Source: Pseudomonas sp. PDM04 (GTDB taxonomy: Bacteria; Pseudomonadota; Gammaproteobacteria; Pseudomonadales; Pseudomonadaceae). From it: 64,000 nt of DNA. Shown in pieces: positions 43,128 through 52,565 of this stretch. The stretch lies in the NCBI RefSeq assembly GCF_014851765.1, contig NZ_JACVAI010000007.1, forward strand, positions 1 through 64,000, written 5' to 3'. Below the pieces are notes generated by a model, which was given only the letters and a program-made list of their open reading frames with translations, had not been told where the DNA came from and made no database searches. How positions within the stretch are numbered: position 1 is the stretch's first letter; each line of letters opens with the position of its first letter. The translations under genes and the position numbers were made by a program.

Positions 43128-43841
43128 TCAGATCACGTGCGCCCTTTGCAGCTCGGTCAACGACAGGGCCTTGAGCTGCGCCAGCAGCGGATCGCGGCGA
43201 TCACGGGGGTGGGCCAGCGGCACGGCCACTTCCTGGCGAATGCTGCTGGGGCGATTGTCCATCACCAACACCCGGTCGCTGAGGTACAGCGCTTCGTCGA
43301 CGTCGTGGGTCACCAGCAACAGGGCGATGGCATGACGTTCGGCCAATTGCAGCAGCAGGTCCTGCAGTTTCATCCGGGTGAAGGCGTCCACGGCGCTGAA
43401 GGGTTCGTCGAGCAACAACACATCGGGCCGCGAGTAGAGGCCGCGGGCAATGGCGACCCGCTGCGCCATGCCGCCGGACAACGCCTTGGGCAGGGCATCG
43501 GCGAAACCGCCCAGGCCGACTTCCTCGATCAGTTGTGCGACCCAGGTCTTGTCGTAATGGCTATCGGCACTGAAACCGATATTTTGCTCCACCGTCAGCC
43601 AGGGCATCAGGCGCGGTTCCTGAAACACGAACGCGACTTCTCCGGCGGTGCTGCGCAGTTCGCCCTGGAAGTCCTTTTCCAACCCGGCGACGATCCTCAG
43701 CAGGGTGCTTTTGCCGCAACCGCTGGGGCCCAGCAGGCTGACGGTTTCCCGGGGTTGCAGTTGCAGGTGGATGTTTTGCAGCACGGTGGTGGCGGCGAAG
43801 GTCTTGCGCTCCACGCGAATGTCCAACAGATGAACGGTCAT
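43128..43841 (-). CDS. Sulfonate/nitrate/taurine-type ABC transporter ATP-binding protein (SsuB-like)
   Basis: A 237-residue ATPase: Walker A GPSGCGKST, Q-loop FVFQEPRLMPW, signature LSGGMAQRVAIARGL, Walker B VLLLDEPFSAVD and H-loop VTHDVDEAL. The start at 43841 lies just after the permease stop and behind GAGGA, preferred over the upstream ATG. It is the last gene of a minus-strand operon with a permease and a binding protein, and is similar to aliphatic-sulfonate systems. Confidence 0.9.
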   Translation of the reverse strand: MTVHLLDIRVERKTFAATTVLQNIHLQLQPRETVSLLGPSGCGKSTLLRIVAGLEKDFQGELRSTAGEVAFVFQEPRLMPWLTVEQNIGFSADSHYDKTWVAQLIEEVGLGGFADALPKALSGGMAQRVAIARGLYSRPDVLLLDEPFSAVDAFTRMKLQDLLLQLAERHAIALLLVTHDVDEALYLSDRVLVMDNRPSSIRQEVAVPLAHPRDRRDPLLAQLKALSLTELQRAHVI

Positions 43842-43845
43842 GGGC

Positions 43846-44688
43846 TCAGTCCTCTGCACGTTGGCCGTTGAAGGTGTCGCGCCAGGTCAGCCAACGCTTC
43901 TCCAGTGCGGCGAGCACGCCGTCGCTGAATTTGCCCAGCAGCGCCAGCACGATGATGGCTGCGAGCACGATGTCCGGGCGGGAGGTTTCGCGACCGTCAC
44001 TGAGCAGGTAGCCCAGGCCCTTGGTCGCAGCGATCAGTTCGGCCGCCACCAGGAACATCCACGCCAGGCTCATGCCGCTGCGCAATCCAGTGAACAGGCC
44101 GGGCAGGGCGGCGGGCAGCAGAACCCGCCGGACCAGGCGCAGGTGGCTGAAGCCGTACATTTGCCCGACCTCCACCAGTTTGCGATCGATGTTGCGGATC
44201 GCCGCGACGCCGTTGAGGTACACCGGGAAGAAGGCACCGATGGCGATCAGGACGATTTTCGAGGTTTCGTCGATGCCCAGCCACAGCAGCAACAACGGCA
44301 CCCAGGCCAGGCTCGGAATCGAACGCAGGCCGGCAAAGGTCGGCTCCAGCCAGGCTTCGGCCTCACGGCTCAAACCGACCCAGGCGGCAAAGATCAGCGC
44401 CAGGCTGGCGCCGATGGCGAACCCCAGCAGTACGCGCAGAAGGCTGGCACTGATGTGTTTCCACAGCGGGCCTTCAGCGAGGTCGCCGAGGGTCAGGGCA
44501 ATGTCGCTGGGGGCCGGCATCTGGTACGACGGCAGCCAGCCGATGCGTACGACGAACTCCAGCAGTAGAAGAATCAGCACTGGCAGGGCCAGGCCCTTGA
44601 GACGCAAGCGCCAGGCATTACTCAAGGCCAGCGGGGCGCGGCGGGCTGCCGGCAGTTCGAGTGGCAGGGTTTTGCTTTTACTGGTCAT
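43846..44688 (-). CDS. Sulfonate-type ABC transporter permease (SsuC-like)
   Basis: 280 residues from ATG 44688, behind GGAGAACCCC. Six membrane helices and the permease coupling motif AAELIAATKGLGYLLSDG are visible, with SIPSLAWVPLLLLWLG in the middle. It matches SsuC/TauC-type permeases. It is flanked by the matching ATPase and a binding-protein gene. Confidence 0.9.
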   Translation of the reverse strand: MTSKSKTLPLELPAARRAPLALSNAWRLRLKGLALPVLILLLLEFVVRIGWLPSYQMPAPSDIALTLGDLAEGPLWKHISASLLRVLLGFAIGASLALIFAAWVGLSREAEAWLEPTFAGLRSIPSLAWVPLLLLWLGIDETSKIVLIAIGAFFPVYLNGVAAIRNIDRKLVEVGQMYGFSHLRLVRRVLLPAALPGLFTGLRSGMSLAWMFLVAAELIAATKGLGYLLSDGRETSRPDIVLAAIIVLALLGKFSDGVLAALEKRWLTWRDTFNGQRAED

Positions 44689-44752
44689 GGGGTTCTCCAA
44701 TGACGACGAATCCGCGGCGGGCGCGGATTCGGTCTTACCCGCAGGCGGTGAT

Positions 44753-45739
44753 TTACTGACGAGCCACGGCTTCCCTGGAACCGGTGTCGATCAACTGGTC
44801 GATGACCTGATCGACGTTCACCCCACGGCGCACCAGTTCTTCGGACACCAGGATCGGCGCGGCGGCCTTCGAGGCGATGACATCCTTGGCGGTCAATTGC
44901 GGGCTGCTCAGATCCGTGCGCGACAGTTGCAGTTGGGCCACTTCCAGGGGCAGGCCGGATTCGCTGGCGAGCAGTTTCGCCAGTTCGTCAGGGTGTTTGA
45001 CCGCCCATTCCCGTGCCTGCTCGTAGGCCTTGAGCACGGTCTGGATGGCCTGCGGGTGCTCTTTGGCATAGCGCTCGGTGACGCTGACCACGCCATAGCT
45101 GTTGAATTGGCTGTTGCGGTACAGCAAGCGCGAGCCGGCCTGGACCTCGCTCGCGGCCATGTGCGGGTCGAGACCGGCCCAGGCGTCGACGTCGCCTTTC
45201 TCCAGGGCGGTGCGCCCATCCGGGTGTTGCAGGTGCACCAGTTCCACATCGTCCTTGCTCAGGCCGGCCTGTTGCAGGCTGCGCAGGGTAAACAGGTACG
45301 GGTCGGTGCCTTTGGTGGCGGCGATTTTCTTGCCTTTCAGGTCGGCGACGGTCTTGTAGGGCGAATCCTTGCGCACCACCAGGGCGGTCCATTCGGCACG
45401 GCTGTAGACGTAGACCGACTTGATCGGGCTGCCATTGGCGCGGCTGAGCACGGCGGCGAGGCTCGCGGAAGAGGCGAAGTCGACGCCGCCACTGTTGAGG
45501 TACTCCAGCGAGCGGTTGCTGCCCTGGCTCAGCACCCAGGTGACCTTGGTCTGGGGCAGGGCCTTTTCCAGGAAACCCTGGTGCTTGAGCACCAGGCTGA
45601 CCGGCGAGTAATAGGCGTAGTCCAGATGCACTTCGGCGGGCGGCGCTTCAGCGGCCCGCGCTACGGATTGCAGGCTGAAGACCAGGGCGCATGCCGTCAG
45701 CAACGAGCTGACGACGGGAAAACGGAAGGTGGATGTCAT
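44753..45739 (-). CDS. Sulfonate-type ABC transporter substrate-binding protein 1
   Basis: 328 residues: signal peptide to about ARAAEA, then an SsuA/NMT1-like fold (LDYAYYSPVSLVLKHQGFLE, GSNRSLEYLNSGGVDFA, LKGKKIAATKGTDPYLF). First gene of the minus-strand ABC operon. It is divergent from a second binding protein at 46037. Probable ligands are alkanesulfonates or sulfate esters (inference from family). Confidence 0.88.
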   Translation of the reverse strand: MTSTFRFPVVSSLLTACALVFSLQSVARAAEAPPAEVHLDYAYYSPVSLVLKHQGFLEKALPQTKVTWVLSQGSNRSLEYLNSGGVDFASSASLAAVLSRANGSPIKSVYVYSRAEWTALVVRKDSPYKTVADLKGKKIAATKGTDPYLFTLRSLQQAGLSKDDVELVHLQHPDGRTALEKGDVDAWAGLDPHMAASEVQAGSRLLYRNSQFNSYGVVSVTERYAKEHPQAIQTVLKAYEQAREWAVKHPDELAKLLASESGLPLEVAQLQLSRTDLSSPQLTAKDVIASKAAAPILVSEELVRRGVNVDQVIDQLIDTGSREAVARQ

Positions 45740-45770
45740 GAAAGCGGCTCCGGCAAGGCGTTGATTGTCT

Positions 45771-45972
45771 TATTTCTGAAAAATAGTTTTTTATGAAGAG
45801 TCCCTACTTAAATGGAATATTGCAGGCTCTGTGCCATATCGTCCGGTCCGCGGATTTCCCGGCCTTGGCGCTGGCGTTAAGAGGTCGCAGGTGTTGCCCG
45901 GCAAACACTCTGTACAGCCACTGTTGCTGGGCCAACAGTGAGCGCTGAGTGTCATGAGCTTATTCAGAAATA
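45771..45972. promoter_or_regulatory. Divergent promoter region with inverted TTCAGAAATA copies and a dyad
   Basis: TATTTCTGAA at 45771-45780 and its exact reverse complement TTCAGAAATA at 45963-45972 each lie before one of the two divergent binding-protein genes. Between them, CACTGTTG (45919-45926) and CAACAGTG (45933-45940) form an eight-base inverted repeat. That repeat is nearly the same as the one at 22912-22935. Confidence 0.45.
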
Positions 45973-46036
45973 GAATTTAAAAAGCTATCTGTAAGAGCGT
46001 TATGGTCTATGCCATTCACCCTCAAGGAACGCCCCG

Positions 46037-46984
46037 ATGAACCTGTCCCGCTTTGTCCGCGGTCTGTTGACCAGCGCGCTGTTGGCCGCGCCCACGGCGT
46101 ACGCCGCCGATCCCGTCGTCCTGCACGTCGGGGATCAGAACTACTACAACGTCCGTGCTTCGGTGGAGGCGTCCGGGGTGCTGGAAGGGGCGCCCTATAC
46201 CGTCGACTGGAAGCACTTCCAGGCGGCCGCGCCGTTGGCCGAGGCGTTGAATACCGGGGCGTTGGACCTGGGTTTTCTCGGCGATTCGGGGTTCCTGTTT
46301 CTTGCCGCCAAGCAGGCGCCGGTCAAGCTGATCGGCGTATCCCGGCAGAACCCGGACACCATCGCCTTGCTGGTGCCCAAGGACTCTCCGGTCAAGACCA
46401 TTGCCGACCTCAAGGGCAAGAAAGTCGCCTACTGGCCCGGCGCCTGGAGCCAGCAACTGACCCTGCGTGCGTTGCAACAGGCCAACCTGCCGGAAGACTA
46501 CGTCGACTTCATCAAGTTGATGCCGATCGATGCCGCTGCCGCGCTGCCCCAGGGCAGCATCGATGCCTTCCCGGTGTGGGAACCCTACATTTCCCAGCAG
46601 ATCCTGTTCTCCGGCGCCCGACCGATCCTCACCGCGAAGAACCTCATGCCCGGGCTCAGTGCCATCGCTGCATCGACCCCGTCCATCGACAGCAAACGCG
46701 AGGCCATCGCCGACTTCCTGGTGCGCCTGAAAAAGGCTCGGGCCTGGGTCGATAACCACACCGACGAATACGCCGATCTGTGGGCGAAGAAAGCCAATCT
46801 GGATCAAAACGTGTCGCGCCACTGGCTGCGCCAGGCGCACATGACCATCGGCCCGGTGGACGCCCAGGCGGCCAAGGACCTGCAAAGCACGGCGGACTTC
46901 CTGTTCAGCGTCAAGGCACTGCCGGCGGCACTGGCGACGGCGCCGATCATCGACGGATCCTTCCAGCCTGCGTTAACCCCGTAA
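46037..46984 (+). CDS. Sulfonate-type ABC transporter substrate-binding protein 2
   Basis: 315 residues with a signal peptide ending at TAYAAD, then the SsuA/TauA-like pattern (HFQAAAPLAEALNTGALDLG, IADLKGKKVAYWPG). CAAGGAACG precedes the ATG. No permease or ATPase follows on this strand, so it most likely shares the transporter encoded at 43128-44688, giving it a second specificity. Confidence 0.86.
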   Translation: MNLSRFVRGLLTSALLAAPTAYAADPVVLHVGDQNYYNVRASVEASGVLEGAPYTVDWKHFQAAAPLAEALNTGALDLGFLGDSGFLFLAAKQAPVKLIGVSRQNPDTIALLVPKDSPVKTIADLKGKKVAYWPGAWSQQLTLRALQQANLPEDYVDFIKLMPIDAAAALPQGSIDAFPVWEPYISQQILFSGARPILTAKNLMPGLSAIAASTPSIDSKREAIADFLVRLKKARAWVDNHTDEYADLWAKKANLDQNVSRHWLRQAHMTIGPVDAQAAKDLQSTADFLFSVKALPAALATAPIIDGSFQPALTP

Positions 46985-47080
46985 CAAAGGCCGGCAGCAC
47001 CGGAACAAAACCCCGTGTACCCTGATCCAACCCGCGCCCCGCACCTCCGTGCGGGCCCAAGGTCTGGCCCAGGGCACACC

Positions 47081-47980
47081 ATGAAACAGCTGTTCAGGAT
47101 TTGTTGCGCATTCGCCGTTGCCGTCGGGCTGGTGGGGTGCATTGCCGCGCCCATCGAAATGACCCCGCAGACCGAACAGCGACTGCGCGGGCAGGCGCCG
47201 ATCCGCTTTCTGCTGACGTTCGATGACGGGCCCAGTGCCTCGAGTTTCTGGAACCCGACGCTGACGGTGCTCGACAGCCTGGCCGACAACCCGGTGCAAC
47301 CGAATCTCAAGGCGGTGTTCTTCGTGCAGACCGGCGCACCACGGGCCGGCAACAGCGACATCGGCCGCGAAGTCATGCGCCGCGAACACGCCGAGGGCCA
47401 GATCCTGGGCTTCCACACGGCGACGCATTGGCACACCAATCACCGTTCCCTGAGTCCTCTGGAGCTGGACCAGTCGTTGAGCAAAGGCAGCGCCGACATC
47501 GCCGCGATCACCGGTGCGCCGCCGACCCTGGTGCGGCCGCCGTTCTGGAACTACGACAAACGCGTGTTCGCCGCCTATCGGCAGCATGGCCTGCACGTCT
47601 TGCTGACCGACCTGAGCGCCAATGACGGCAAGGTCTGGGGATTCAACGCCAGCCCACGGCGGCGAGCGCATTTCCTGCGTTCGATGTCCGAGGTGCGCGA
47701 GCGCATCGCAGCGGGGGAGCTGCCGACCGTCGACGGCGTGATCCCGGTGGTGGTGACCTTCCACGACCTCAATCGATACACCGCCCGGCATGCCCGGGAG
47801 TACCTGCAAATCCTTCTCGACAGCGCGCAGGCGACCGGGGTGAACGTCGCGCAGAAGCCGTTCTACGACGACCAGGCCGAATTGCAACGGGCGGCCATGG
47901 CGCGCACCGTTCGCGACGGTTCACAAGCGGTGAAGCTGCCGGGGATCTGGAACTGGATCTGGGATGGCGACAGTCACTGA
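47081..47980 (+). CDS. Polysaccharide deacetylase family lipoprotein
   Basis: 299 residues. The lipobox LVGC puts the acylated Cys at 20. The NodB-like domain has TFDDGP at 46-51 (catalytic Asp and metal-binding Asp), the metal-binding His pattern in HTATHWHTNH, RPPFWNYD, and a late HDLN. It probably removes acetyl groups from a cell-envelope polysaccharide. Start ATG 47081; the open frame upstream has no ribosome site. Convergent with catR. Confidence 0.87.
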   Translation: MKQLFRICCAFAVAVGLVGCIAAPIEMTPQTEQRLRGQAPIRFLLTFDDGPSASSFWNPTLTVLDSLADNPVQPNLKAVFFVQTGAPRAGNSDIGREVMRREHAEGQILGFHTATHWHTNHRSLSPLELDQSLSKGSADIAAITGAPPTLVRPPFWNYDKRVFAAYRQHGLHVLLTDLSANDGKVWGFNASPRRRAHFLRSMSEVRERIAAGELPTVDGVIPVVVTFHDLNRYTARHAREYLQILLDSAQATGVNVAQKPFYDDQAELQRAAMARTVRDGSQAVKLPGIWNWIWDGDSH

Positions 47981-47982
47981 TT

Positions 47983-48867
47983 TCACGCTGGCGGCTGCAG
48001 TTGCTCAATCATTGACAGGCAATGATTGAGCCCCGGTGACCCATCGCCCACGCGCCTGCTGAGGATGATCGGCGACGTCGCGTTGTCTTCCAGCAACGGG
48101 GTGAACCCGATGTCGTCGCGGTGCAGCAACTGCACCGAGGCCGGCACCAGGGTCACGCCAATGCCCGCGCCCACCAGCCCGATGGCGGTTTGCAGCTCGT
48201 TGGTCCATTGCGCCACCTGAATGCTCACGCCCTGGGATTCGAACAGGGCGATCACATGGTCGGCGTAGCTGGGACGTGGATTGCCGGGGTACAGCACGAA
48301 GGGTTCCCTGGCCAGCTCGCGCAGGCTGATGGGGCCGGCCAGCAGTGGATGACCGGCGGGCAGGGCGGCGACCAGGCGGTCTTCGGTCAATACGGTCTGG
48401 ATGATGGCCGGGTCGTCGATGCGGATACGGCCGAAGCCGATGTCGATTCGCCCGGCCTTGAGCGCCTGCACCTGTTGCAGCGTGGTCATCTCCGACAGCC
48501 CCAGTTCCAGCTCCAGCGGCTCGCCGCTGCGCAGGCGGCGAATCAGTTCGGGCAGCACGCCATACAGGGTCGAAGGGGCAAAGCCGATCCCCAGCCAGGT
48601 CTTTTCACCCAACCCGATGCGCCGCGTGTTGTCGCAGACCTTGCCCAGTTGCTCGAGCAATGCGGTGGAATGTTCATGGAAGAACCGTCCGGCGTCGGTC
48701 AGCTTCAGCGGTCGTCCACGCTCGAGCAGCAACACCCCCAGCTCGTCCTCCAGTTGCTGGATCTGTCGGCTCAAGGGCGGCTGAGCAATGTGCAGCAGCT
48801 CGGCGGCGCGGGTGAAATTCAGCGTTTGAGCCAATACCTGGAAATACCGCAGGTGACGCAATTCCAT
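47983..48867 (-). CDS. catR: LysR family activator of the cat genes (CatR)
   Basis: 294 residues from ATG 48867 behind GGGAGG. The N-terminal winged helix (MELRHLRYFQVLAQTLNFTR, AQPPLSRQIQQLE) is typical of the CatR/BenM/CatM branch, with an effector domain that senses cis,cis-muconate in known members. It is divergent from catBCA with a matching palindrome between them. In P. putida CatR activates catBC and also represses itself. Confidence 0.9.
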   Translation of the reverse strand: MELRHLRYFQVLAQTLNFTRAAELLHIAQPPLSRQIQQLEDELGVLLLERGRPLKLTDAGRFFHEHSTALLEQLGKVCDNTRRIGLGEKTWLGIGFAPSTLYGVLPELIRRLRSGEPLELELGLSEMTTLQQVQALKAGRIDIGFGRIRIDDPAIIQTVLTEDRLVAALPAGHPLLAGPISLRELAREPFVLYPGNPRPSYADHVIALFESQGVSIQVAQWTNELQTAIGLVGAGIGVTLVPASVQLLHRDDIGFTPLLEDNATSPIILSRRVGDGSPGLNHCLSMIEQLQPPA

Positions 48868-48892
48868 GGGGCCTCCCTTTATCGTTTTATGC

Positions 48893-48931
48893 ATACCTTT
48901 AAGGTATCAATTCAGACCAATTCTATATTGG
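48893..48931. promoter_or_regulatory. CatR recognition and activation sites
   Basis: ATACCTTTAAGGTAT at 48893-48907 is a perfect dyad apart from its centre base and fits the ATAC-N7-GTAT recognition pattern of CatR-type regulators. A second weaker dyad, CCAAT-N5-ATTGG at 48917-48931, lies 24 bases on, where an activation site would be expected. Confidence 0.75.
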
Positions 48932-48981
48932 CCTCCGGAAAAAAGCCGTACCAGAATCGGGTTCAGAACTTTAAGAACCTG

Positions 48982-50142
48982 ATGGGTATCGAAATGCTTG
49001 CAACCGCCATTGAGTCGATCGAGACGATCATCGTCGATCTGCCGACCATCCGCCCGCACAAACTGGCGATGCACACCATGCAGAACCAGACCCTGGTGAT
49101 CATTCGCCTGCGCTGCGCCGATGGCATCGAAGGCATCGGTGAATCCACCACCATCGGTGGCCTGGCCTATGGCAACGAGAGTCCGGACAGCATCAAGACC
49201 AACATCGACACGCACTTCGCACCGCTGTTGATCGGCCAGGACAGTGCCAACGTCAACGCCGCGATGTTGCGCCTGGAGCGCAGCATTCGCGGTAACACCT
49301 TCGCCAAGTCCGGTATCGAAACCGCATTGCTCGACGCCCAGGGCAAACGCCTGGGCCTGCCGGTCAGCGAACTGCTCGGCGGCCGCGTGCGCGATGCGCT
49401 GCCGGTGGCCTGGACCCTGGCCAGTGGCGACACCGGAAAGGACATCGCTGAAGCCGAGAAAATGCTCGACCTGCGTCGCCACCGCATCTTCAAACTGAAA
49501 ATCGGGGCGGGCGAAGTCAACCGTGACCTGGCACATGTCATTGCGATCAAGAAAGCCCTGGGCGACCGCGCCAGCGTGCGGGTCGATGTCAATCAGGCCT
49601 GGGACGAAGCGGTGGCGCTGCGTGCCTGCCGGATCCTCGGGAGCAACGGCATCGACCTGATCGAGCAGCCGATCTCGCGCAACAACCGCGCCGGCATGGT
49701 GCGCCTGAATGCCATCAGCCCGGCACCGATCATGGCCGACGAGTCCATCGAGTGCGTGGAGGATGCGTTCAATCTTGCCCGCGAAGGCGCGGCCTCGGTG
49801 TTTGCCCTGAAGATCGCCAAGAACGGTGGCCCGCGTGCGGTGCTGCGCACGGCCGCAATTGCCGAAGCGGCCGGCATCGCCCTGTACGGCGGCACCATGC
49901 TCGAAGGCGGCCTGGGCACCCTGGCGTCGGCCCACGCCTTTGTCACTCTGAACAAACTGGCGTGGGACACCGAGCTGTTCGGCCCGCTGCTACTGACCGA
50001 AGACATTCTTGGCGAAGCGCTGGTGTACCGCGACTTCGAGTTGCAGGTGCCGTACGCGCCGGGTCTGGGCCTGAGCCTGGATGAGGAACGCCTGGCGTTT
50101 TTCCGTCGCGACAAGGCATCCACTGCCATTCATCCCGCCTGA
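48982..50142 (+). CDS. catB: Muconate cycloisomerase
   Basis: 386 residues from ATG 48982 (ATG 48994 also possible). Enolase-superfamily enzyme of the muconate-lactonising group: catalytic Lys pair in FKLKIG, metal ligands in VDVNQAWDE and ADESIE, and the second-face Lys in FALKIAKNGG. It turns cis,cis-muconate into muconolactone. It precedes catC and catA in the usual order, under CatR. Confidence 0.95.
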   Translation: MGIEMLATAIESIETIIVDLPTIRPHKLAMHTMQNQTLVIIRLRCADGIEGIGESTTIGGLAYGNESPDSIKTNIDTHFAPLLIGQDSANVNAAMLRLERSIRGNTFAKSGIETALLDAQGKRLGLPVSELLGGRVRDALPVAWTLASGDTGKDIAEAEKMLDLRRHRIFKLKIGAGEVNRDLAHVIAIKKALGDRASVRVDVNQAWDEAVALRACRILGSNGIDLIEQPISRNNRAGMVRLNAISPAPIMADESIECVEDAFNLAREGAASVFALKIAKNGGPRAVLRTAAIAEAAGIALYGGTMLEGGLGTLASAHAFVTLNKLAWDTELFGPLLLTEDILGEALVYRDFELQVPYAPGLGLSLDEERLAFFRRDKASTAIHPA

Positions 50143-50152
50143 GGAGAGCATT

Positions 50153-50443
50153 ATGCTGTTCCACGTAAAGATGACCGTGAATTTGCCGGTCGACATGAAT
50201 CCCGAAGCCGCCGCCCGGCTCAAGGCCGACGAGAAGGCCCTGGCCCAGCGTCTGCAGGAGCAAGGCAAGTGGCGCCACCTGTGGCGTATCGCCGGACACT
50301 ACGCCAACTACAGCGTGTTCGATGTCGACAGCGTCCAGGAGCTGCATGACCTGCTGATGCAATTGCCGCTGTTCCCGTACATGACCATCGAGATCGATGC
50401 GATGTGCCGGCATCCTTCTTCGATTCGTGACGACGACCGCTGA
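50153..50443 (+). CDS. catC: Muconolactone delta-isomerase
   Basis: A 96-residue protein, MLFHVKMTVNLPVDM start and YSVFDVDSVQELHDLL, the size and sequence of CatC. It forms decamers and converts muconolactone to beta-ketoadipate enol-lactone. It starts 10 bases after catB behind GAGGAGAG. Upstream steps by CatA and CatB are encoded beside it. Confidence 0.95.
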   Translation: MLFHVKMTVNLPVDMNPEAAARLKADEKALAQRLQEQGKWRHLWRIAGHYANYSVFDVDSVQELHDLLMQLPLFPYMTIEIDAMCRHPSSIRDDDR

Positions 50444-50497
50444 ACCCAGCCTGTTCAGCCCGCTACGCCCATAATTACAAGATGAGGACCCATCCCA

Positions 50498-51427
50498 ATG
50501 AACGTCAAGATTTCCCACACTGCCCACGCCCAGAAATTTCTCGAGGAGGCCAGCGGCCTGCTCAATGACGCCGGCAACCCACGGGTCAAGGCGCTGGTCT
50601 ATCGCATCCTGCGCGACTCGGTGAACATCATCGAGGACCTGGCGGTGACCCCGGAAGAGTTCTGGAAAGCCGTCAACTACCTCAACGTGCTGGGTGCGCG
50701 CCAGGAGGCCGGGCTGGTGGTGGCCGGGCTCGGCCTGGAACATTACCTGGACATGCTGATGGACGCCGAAGACGAACAGGCCGGCAAGTCCGGCGGAACG
50801 CCGCGCACCATCGAGGGCCCGCTGTACGTGGCAGGCGCGCCGCTGTCGCAAGGCGAAGCGCGTCTGGACGATGGCGTCGATCCGGGGGTGACCCTGTTCA
50901 TGCAGGGCCGGGTGTTCAACACGGCCGGCGAACCGCTGGCCGGCGCGGTGGTGGATGTGTGGCACGCCAACACCGGTGGCACCTACTCGTACTTCGACAC
51001 CACGCAATCGGAATTCAACCTGCGTCGCCGGATCGTCACCGACGCCGAAGGCCGTTACCGCTTTCGCAGCATCGTACCTTCGGGTTACGGCTGCCCGCCG
51101 GACGGTCCGACCCAGCAACTGCTCGATCAGCTGGGCCGTCACGGCCAGCGCCCGGCGCACATCCACTTCTTCATCTCGGCGCCGGACCATCGTCACCTGA
51201 CCACCCAGATCAACCTCGACGGCGATCAATACCTGCACGACGATTTCGCCTACGCCACCCGGGATGAGCTGATCGCCAACATCACCTTCAGCGAAGACCC
51301 GGCGCGAGCGGCAGCCCACGGTGTCAGCGGTCGGTTTGCCGAAATCGACTTCGATTTCACCCTGCAGTCTTCGGCTCAGCCGCAGGAGCAGCAGCGGCAC
51401 GAGCGGGTTCGCGCACTCGAGGACTGA
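50498..51427 (+). CDS. catA: Catechol 1,2-dioxygenase
   Basis: 309 residues: N-terminal helical linker domain and a non-haem Fe(III) intradiol dioxygenase domain. The Tyr/His iron ligands lie in PLYVAGAP, RSIVPSGYGCP and RPAHIHFFISAPDHRHL. It opens catechol to cis,cis-muconate, the inducer for CatR. Third gene of catBCA. A REPIN separates it from benR. Confidence 0.95.
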   Translation: MNVKISHTAHAQKFLEEASGLLNDAGNPRVKALVYRILRDSVNIIEDLAVTPEEFWKAVNYLNVLGARQEAGLVVAGLGLEHYLDMLMDAEDEQAGKSGGTPRTIEGPLYVAGAPLSQGEARLDDGVDPGVTLFMQGRVFNTAGEPLAGAVVDVWHANTGGTYSYFDTTQSEFNLRRRIVTDAEGRYRFRSIVPSGYGCPPDGPTQQLLDQLGRHGQRPAHIHFFISAPDHRHLTTQINLDGDQYLHDDFAYATRDELIANITFSEDPARAAAHGVSGRFAEIDFDFTLQSSAQPQEQQRHERVRALED

Positions 51428-51444
51428 TGTCGCGGCTGATGGCC

Positions 51445-51512
51445 TTATCGCGAGCAGGCTCGCTCCCACAGGGAAACGCATTCCACTGTGGGAGCGAGCC
51501 TGCTCGCGATGA
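51445..51512. repeat. REPIN, outward arrangement with short spacer
   Basis: TATCGCGAGCAGGCTCGCTC followed by CCACAG, 13 spacer bases, then the inverted copy CACTGTGGGAGCGAGCCTGC. It sits between catA and benR and may end the catBCA transcript. Confidence 0.9.
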
Positions 51513-51598
51513 GGGTGGTGCCCCCGCTGATCAGTCCGTTGACACACCGCTACGCCGTTTGCCCCAGAATGACCCCATAACGACAACTCGAGTAACCG

Positions 51599-52555
51599 AT
51601 GATGCAAGCGCAACTGTTGAGTCAGCGCAGCGCGGTGTTCGACCAGGCCGACCCGTATGCGGTGTCGGGCTACGTCAATCAACACGTCGGCAACCATTGC
51701 ATCCTGATGCCGCGCACCGGGCGTCCTCTGGCCAGCCTCAATCACCGCAAGTTTTCCTCGCTCGACCTGTGCCGCATCAGCTATGGCGCCAGTGTGCGGG
51801 TCACCTCCGGTGCGCTGGAGAGCGTCTATCACCTGCAGGTGCTGCTGCGCGGCCATTGCCTGTGGCGTGGGCACCACCAGGAACATTACTTCGCCCCCGG
51901 CGAACTGTTGCTGATCAACCCCGACGATCCGGTGGACCTGACGTACTCCGACGATTGCGAAAAATTCATCCTCAAGGTCCCGACATCGTTGCTCGAATCG
52001 GTGTGCGACGAGCAGCGCTGGCGTTATCCGGGGCAGGGCGTGCGGTTTTTGGAGAACCGCTACCAGTTGCACGAACTGGAAGGTTTTGTCGGCCTGTTGG
52101 CAATGATCTGTCAGGAAGCCGAAGTCAGTGAGCCGATGCCCAGGGTGCAGGAGCACTACGCACAGATCATCGTCAGCAAGATGCTCAGCCTGATGCAGAC
52201 CAATGTCAGTCGCCTGGAAGGCGGGTCGCAGGCCGCCGCATTCGACGCCATCGCCGACTACATCGCCCGGCACCTCAAGCACGACCTCGACAGCGAAGCA
52301 TTGGCGCGCCAGGCGCACATGAGCGTGCGTTCGCTGTATGGCCTGTTTGAGCGCAACGCTGACACCACGCCGAAAAACTACATCCGCCAGAAGCGCCTCG
52401 AGCGCATCCACGCCTGCCTCAGCGACCCGACCTGCAACGTGCGCAGCATCACCGAGGTGGCCATGGATTATGGCTTCCTGCACCTGGGACGCTTCTCCGA
52501 CAGCTACCGCAAGCAGTTCGGCGAATTGCCGTCCGACACCCTCAAGCGCCGTTGA
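51599..52555 (+). CDS. benR: AraC/XylS family activator of the ben genes (BenR)
   Basis: 318 residues. An N-terminal effector domain (about 1-200, FSSLDLCRISYG) is followed by an AraC-type double helix-turn-helix (DYIARHLKHDLDSEALARQA, then MDYGFLHLGRFSDSYRKQFG). It closely follows the BenR/XylS pattern, which responds to benzoate. It lies directly upstream of benABC, where two exact BenR/XylS boxes occur. Confidence 0.92.
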   Translation: MMQAQLLSQRSAVFDQADPYAVSGYVNQHVGNHCILMPRTGRPLASLNHRKFSSLDLCRISYGASVRVTSGALESVYHLQVLLRGHCLWRGHHQEHYFAPGELLLINPDDPVDLTYSDDCEKFILKVPTSLLESVCDEQRWRYPGQGVRFLENRYQLHELEGFVGLLAMICQEAEVSEPMPRVQEHYAQIIVSKMLSLMQTNVSRLEGGSQAAAFDAIADYIARHLKHDLDSEALARQAHMSVRSLYGLFERNADTTPKNYIRQKRLERIHACLSDPTCNVRSITEVAMDYGFLHLGRFSDSYRKQFGELPSDTLKRR

Positions 52556-52565
52556 CGCCAGCCCC

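Noticed and set aside
48121..48981. Upstream extension of the catB frame
   Set aside because: It runs through the divergent catR gene and the CatR operator; only the part from 48982 is protein-like.
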